Origin: Chitinophaga rhizophila
GTDB taxonomy: Bacteria > Bacteroidota > Bacteroidia > Chitinophagales > Chitinophagaceae
DNA length: 64,000 nucleotides
Assembly: GCF_019492185.1 (NCBI RefSeq)
Contig: NZ_JAICCF010000001.1
Span: forward strand, 124,001 to 188,000
Direction: 5' to 3'
The translations under genes and the position numbers were made by a program. Below the pieces are notes generated by a model. It did no database searches. It saw only the letters and a list, made by a program, of their open reading frames with translations, and was not told the DNA's origin. This document shows, piece by piece, positions 62,016-64,000 of the stretch. Positions within the stretch are counted from its first letter, which is position 1, and every line of letters starts with the position of its first letter.

Positions 62016-64000
62016 ATGAAAATGATCAAATCTACATTTGATGCTCGCGGAGCTATGCGGGCAAATGTCTGGTTGCGCCAATGCTGGTCCAACAGGATAC
62101 AGCTGATCCAGCGTTTACTACTGCCTCTCTGTCTGTTGATTTCCTGTACCCTCCATGCGCAATACCTGCTGCTGGACGATATGGAAGGTCGTGGACTATG
62201 TTCCGGCAGATGGACATATTACGCTGGCAATACAACAACCGGTAAAGTTGAATTTGGCGTTCCGAATCCTAACCCTTCAGGATTGAATACCAGTCCGCTG
62301 GTAGCCAAATTCACAAAGGACACCAGCAGCTTTGAATACATGAGCGCCTCGTGTCAATTGCAGGACTCATTTGACCTGTCTGTGTCCAGTACTTTCAAAA
62401 TGCTTGTATACAGCAGCACGCTGGACGAAATCATGTTTAAATTACAACCCGGCAGCAACTATAGCAAGGCCATATTTTTCACCTTCAAGCCTTCCCGTGT
62501 CAATACCTGGGAAGAAGCCAGTTACAACTTCAACAGCGTAAAACACCGCACTGATTTCAATACTGTTGCCATCCAGTACATTGATGGTAAAAAAGCGAAC
62601 GGTGTCTTATATTTTGATCTCCTGCAAGCACCACATCCTACCGCTATCACGGTAAAGGATACCAGTATTTCAATGGGCAGCGAAAACGGTGCAACACTTA
62701 CTGCCAAAGTTACCGGCGGTACTTTTGCGACTACCTTGACCAGCGCTAACTGGCGGGCAGCGAATCTGCCTCCCGGTGTGACTGTTGCCAGTGTTAACCG
62801 TATAAATGATAGTATCGCTACGATTACGCTCAGTGGTAATTCTCCTGCAAATTATTCACGCTCCGTACTAAAGCTAACTGTTGCCGGTGTTGAACTGGCC
62901 GACACAAACACGATTACTTACACCGCAAAAGGTAATGTGGTTTTTGAAGGCAATCCTGCCTGGACCCTCGTCTTTTCAGATGAATTTAATGGGACAGGTA
63001 TGCCTGATCGTAGTAAATGGTACATAGACCCCCGTCCTAAAGGATGGATCAACGGCGAACAGCAGGTATACGTAGATTCAACCCGTGATAATGCCAGACA
63101 GCGGAATGGCCATCTTGTAATTACCGGGAAGAAAGACTATCCCACCGGCAACGCCGCAGAACCATGGTCTTCTGCACGCCTCGTTACGCAGGGCAAATTT
63201 GATTTCCGTTATGGTAAAGTAGAGGTCAGAGCAAGACTGCCGCGTGCGCGTGGATCCTGGCCTGCCATCTGGCTTATGCCTACCACCAGCGCATACGGCG
63301 CGTGGCCCAGAAGCGGTGAGCTGGATGTAATGGAACATGTAGGCAATAAATTTGGCACTGTACTCTCTACTATCCATACTCAGAAGCGTAACTGGACGAA
63401 TACAGGTGGTATTTCAGGAACGAAAATCATGATGGACGTAGATACCGTATTCCATGTGTATGCGATGGAATGGAATGCAGACTCAATCAGATTTACTTTT
63501 GACAGTTCACATATCCTGACGTATGTCAATCCACGCACAGACTGGCAGGACTGGCCATTCGACCAGCAGTTCTTCCTTATCCTGAACCTGGCAATAGGTG
63601 GAGGTATGGGTGGTGCTGTTACAGATGCGGACTGGCCTGACAGCATGTTGGTAGACTATGCCAGGATATACCAGAAAGGTATCGGTACGCCTGTACTTGA
63701 CTCTATCCAGGTCACGCCGGCCAGCACTTCGTTTCTTCCTGGTAAACAACAGCAGTTTACAGCAAAAGCCCTTGATCAGAATGGAAGACCTCTTAATATT
63801 ACGCCAGTGTGGAGTATAACCGGCACTGGTAACAGTATTACTGCTGAAGGATTGGCTACGCTGAATAATTCGGGACAAGTCACTGCTACCGCTACATTGG
63901 ATACCACTACCAAAACAGGACGCGCGTTCGTCACTAAAAGACCAACAAACTACAAGAACATTCCGGCCAGGATACAGGCAGAGGCCTTCGATAACAGCAA
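62016..64000 (+). CDS. GH16 beta-glucanase with N-terminal binding domains, 3' end beyond the window
   Basis: Partial: 661 codons to the window end, no stop. ATG at 62016; hydrophobic signal ends SCTLHAQ (about residue 48). About 49-205 is a galactose-binding-like domain (DDMEGRGLCSGRWTYYAG), about 207-305 an Ig-like domain, and about 310-550 GH16: LVFSDEFNGTGMPDRSKWYIDP, INGEQQVYVDSTRDN, catalytic SGELDVMEH (ExDxxE near 435) and LVDYARIYQ. A Big_2/Ig-like domain (LDSIQVTPASTSFLPGK) and the beginning of a CBM6 (IPARIQAEAFDNS) follow. It is the last visible gene of the ECF/FecR/SusCD locus and defines beta-glucan as the probable substrate. Confidence 0.93.
   Translation, partial: MKMIKSTFDARGAMRANVWLRQCWSNRIQLIQRLLLPLCLLISCTLHAQYLLLDDMEGRGLCSGRWTYYAGNTTTGKVEFGVPNPNPSGLNTSPLVAKFTKDTSSFEYMSASCQLQDSFDLSVSSTFKMLVYSSTLDEIMFKLQPGSNYSKAIFFTFKPSRVNTWEEASYNFNSVKHRTDFNTVAIQYIDGKKANGVLYFDLLQAPHPTAITVKDTSISMGSENGATLTAKVTGGTFATTLTSANWRAANLPPGVTVASVNRINDSIATITLSGNSPANYSRSVLKLTVAGVELADTNTITYTAKGNVVFEGNPAWTLVFSDEFNGTGMPDRSKWYIDPRPKGWINGEQQVYVDSTRDNARQRNGHLVITGKKDYPTGNAAEPWSSARLVTQGKFDFRYGKVEVRARLPRARGSWPAIWLMPTTSAYGAWPRSGELDVMEHVGNKFGTVLSTIHTQKRNWTNTGGISGTKIMMDVDTVFHVYAMEWNADSIRFTFDSSHILTYVNPRTDWQDWPFDQQFFLILNLAIGGGMGGAVTDADWPDSMLVDYARIYQKGIGTPVLDSIQVTPASTSFLPGKQQQFTAKALDQNGRPLNITPVWSITGTGNSITAEGLATLNNSGQVTATATLDTTTKTGRAFVTKRPTNYKNIPARIQAEAFDNS

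Overview
The window looks like chromosomal DNA of a Bacteroidota bacterium, most likely a Chitinophaga-like member of the Chitinophagaceae. The evidence is two SusC/SusD pairs, type IX secretion sorting domains (types A and B), an ECF-sigma/FecR/STN-TonB receptor cascade, many lipoproteins with short SPII signals, and TTTG-N19/20-TAnnTTTG promoters instead of strong Shine-Dalgarno sites. All family names come from reading the translations; no database search was run.

Layout. 1-7566 (minus strand) is a starch/maltodextrin utilisation locus: LacI-type regulator, SusC, SusD, SusE/F-like lipoprotein and the start of a SusA-like GH13 enzyme. A perfect 20-bp palindrome lies upstream of susC, and 15 bp of it recur inside susA. 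7879-13434 encodes a 1851-residue secreted protein with two discoidin domains, ten Calx-beta repeats, DUF11-like domains and a T9SS type B tail. 13528-25791 is a mixed region: two TetR genes sharing one operator motif, a cytochrome c/DUF1772 pair, an Xaa-Pro aminopeptidase, a truncated-haemoglobin lipoprotein, a MarR operon with a clear promoter/operator, a PLP homeostasis protein, and an HxlR-TM-beta-lactamase-like fusion divergent from an imine-reductase-like gene. 25879-39674 has a GAF protein, two GH16 glucanases of different build, a propeller/Y_Y_Y/LuxR regulator, and a PQQ-type sugar dehydrogenase fused to two CBM6 domains.

At tRNA-Lys (39786) a visibly more AT-rich island begins. It holds a broken large serine recombinase, a broken RecA-like ATPase and an arsenic operon (arsR, arsM, arsN-like, a frameshifted gene, acr3, two metallophosphoesterases), then about 1 kb of debris. 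From about 47.2 kb normal chromosome resumes: an MtfA-like peptidase, an unrecognised 385-aa protein, a ThuA-discoidin protein, a TPR histidine kinase/NarL regulator pair, a small membrane protein and a SIMPL protein. 54967-64000 is a second, probably beta-glucan, utilisation locus: ECF sigma, FecR, STN-SusC, SusD and a third GH16 enzyme that runs off the end.

How it works together: the window is dominated by polysaccharide capture and hydrolysis (alpha-glucan at one end, beta-glucan at the other) with three different control logics: a LacI one-component system, a propeller-LuxR regulator, and a sigma/anti-sigma/receptor relay. The least conventional items are the HxlR-TM-serine-hydrolase fusion, the MarR protein with a four-cysteine tail, the paired metallophosphoesterases of the ars operon, and several unusually perfect inverted repeats in intergenic DNA.
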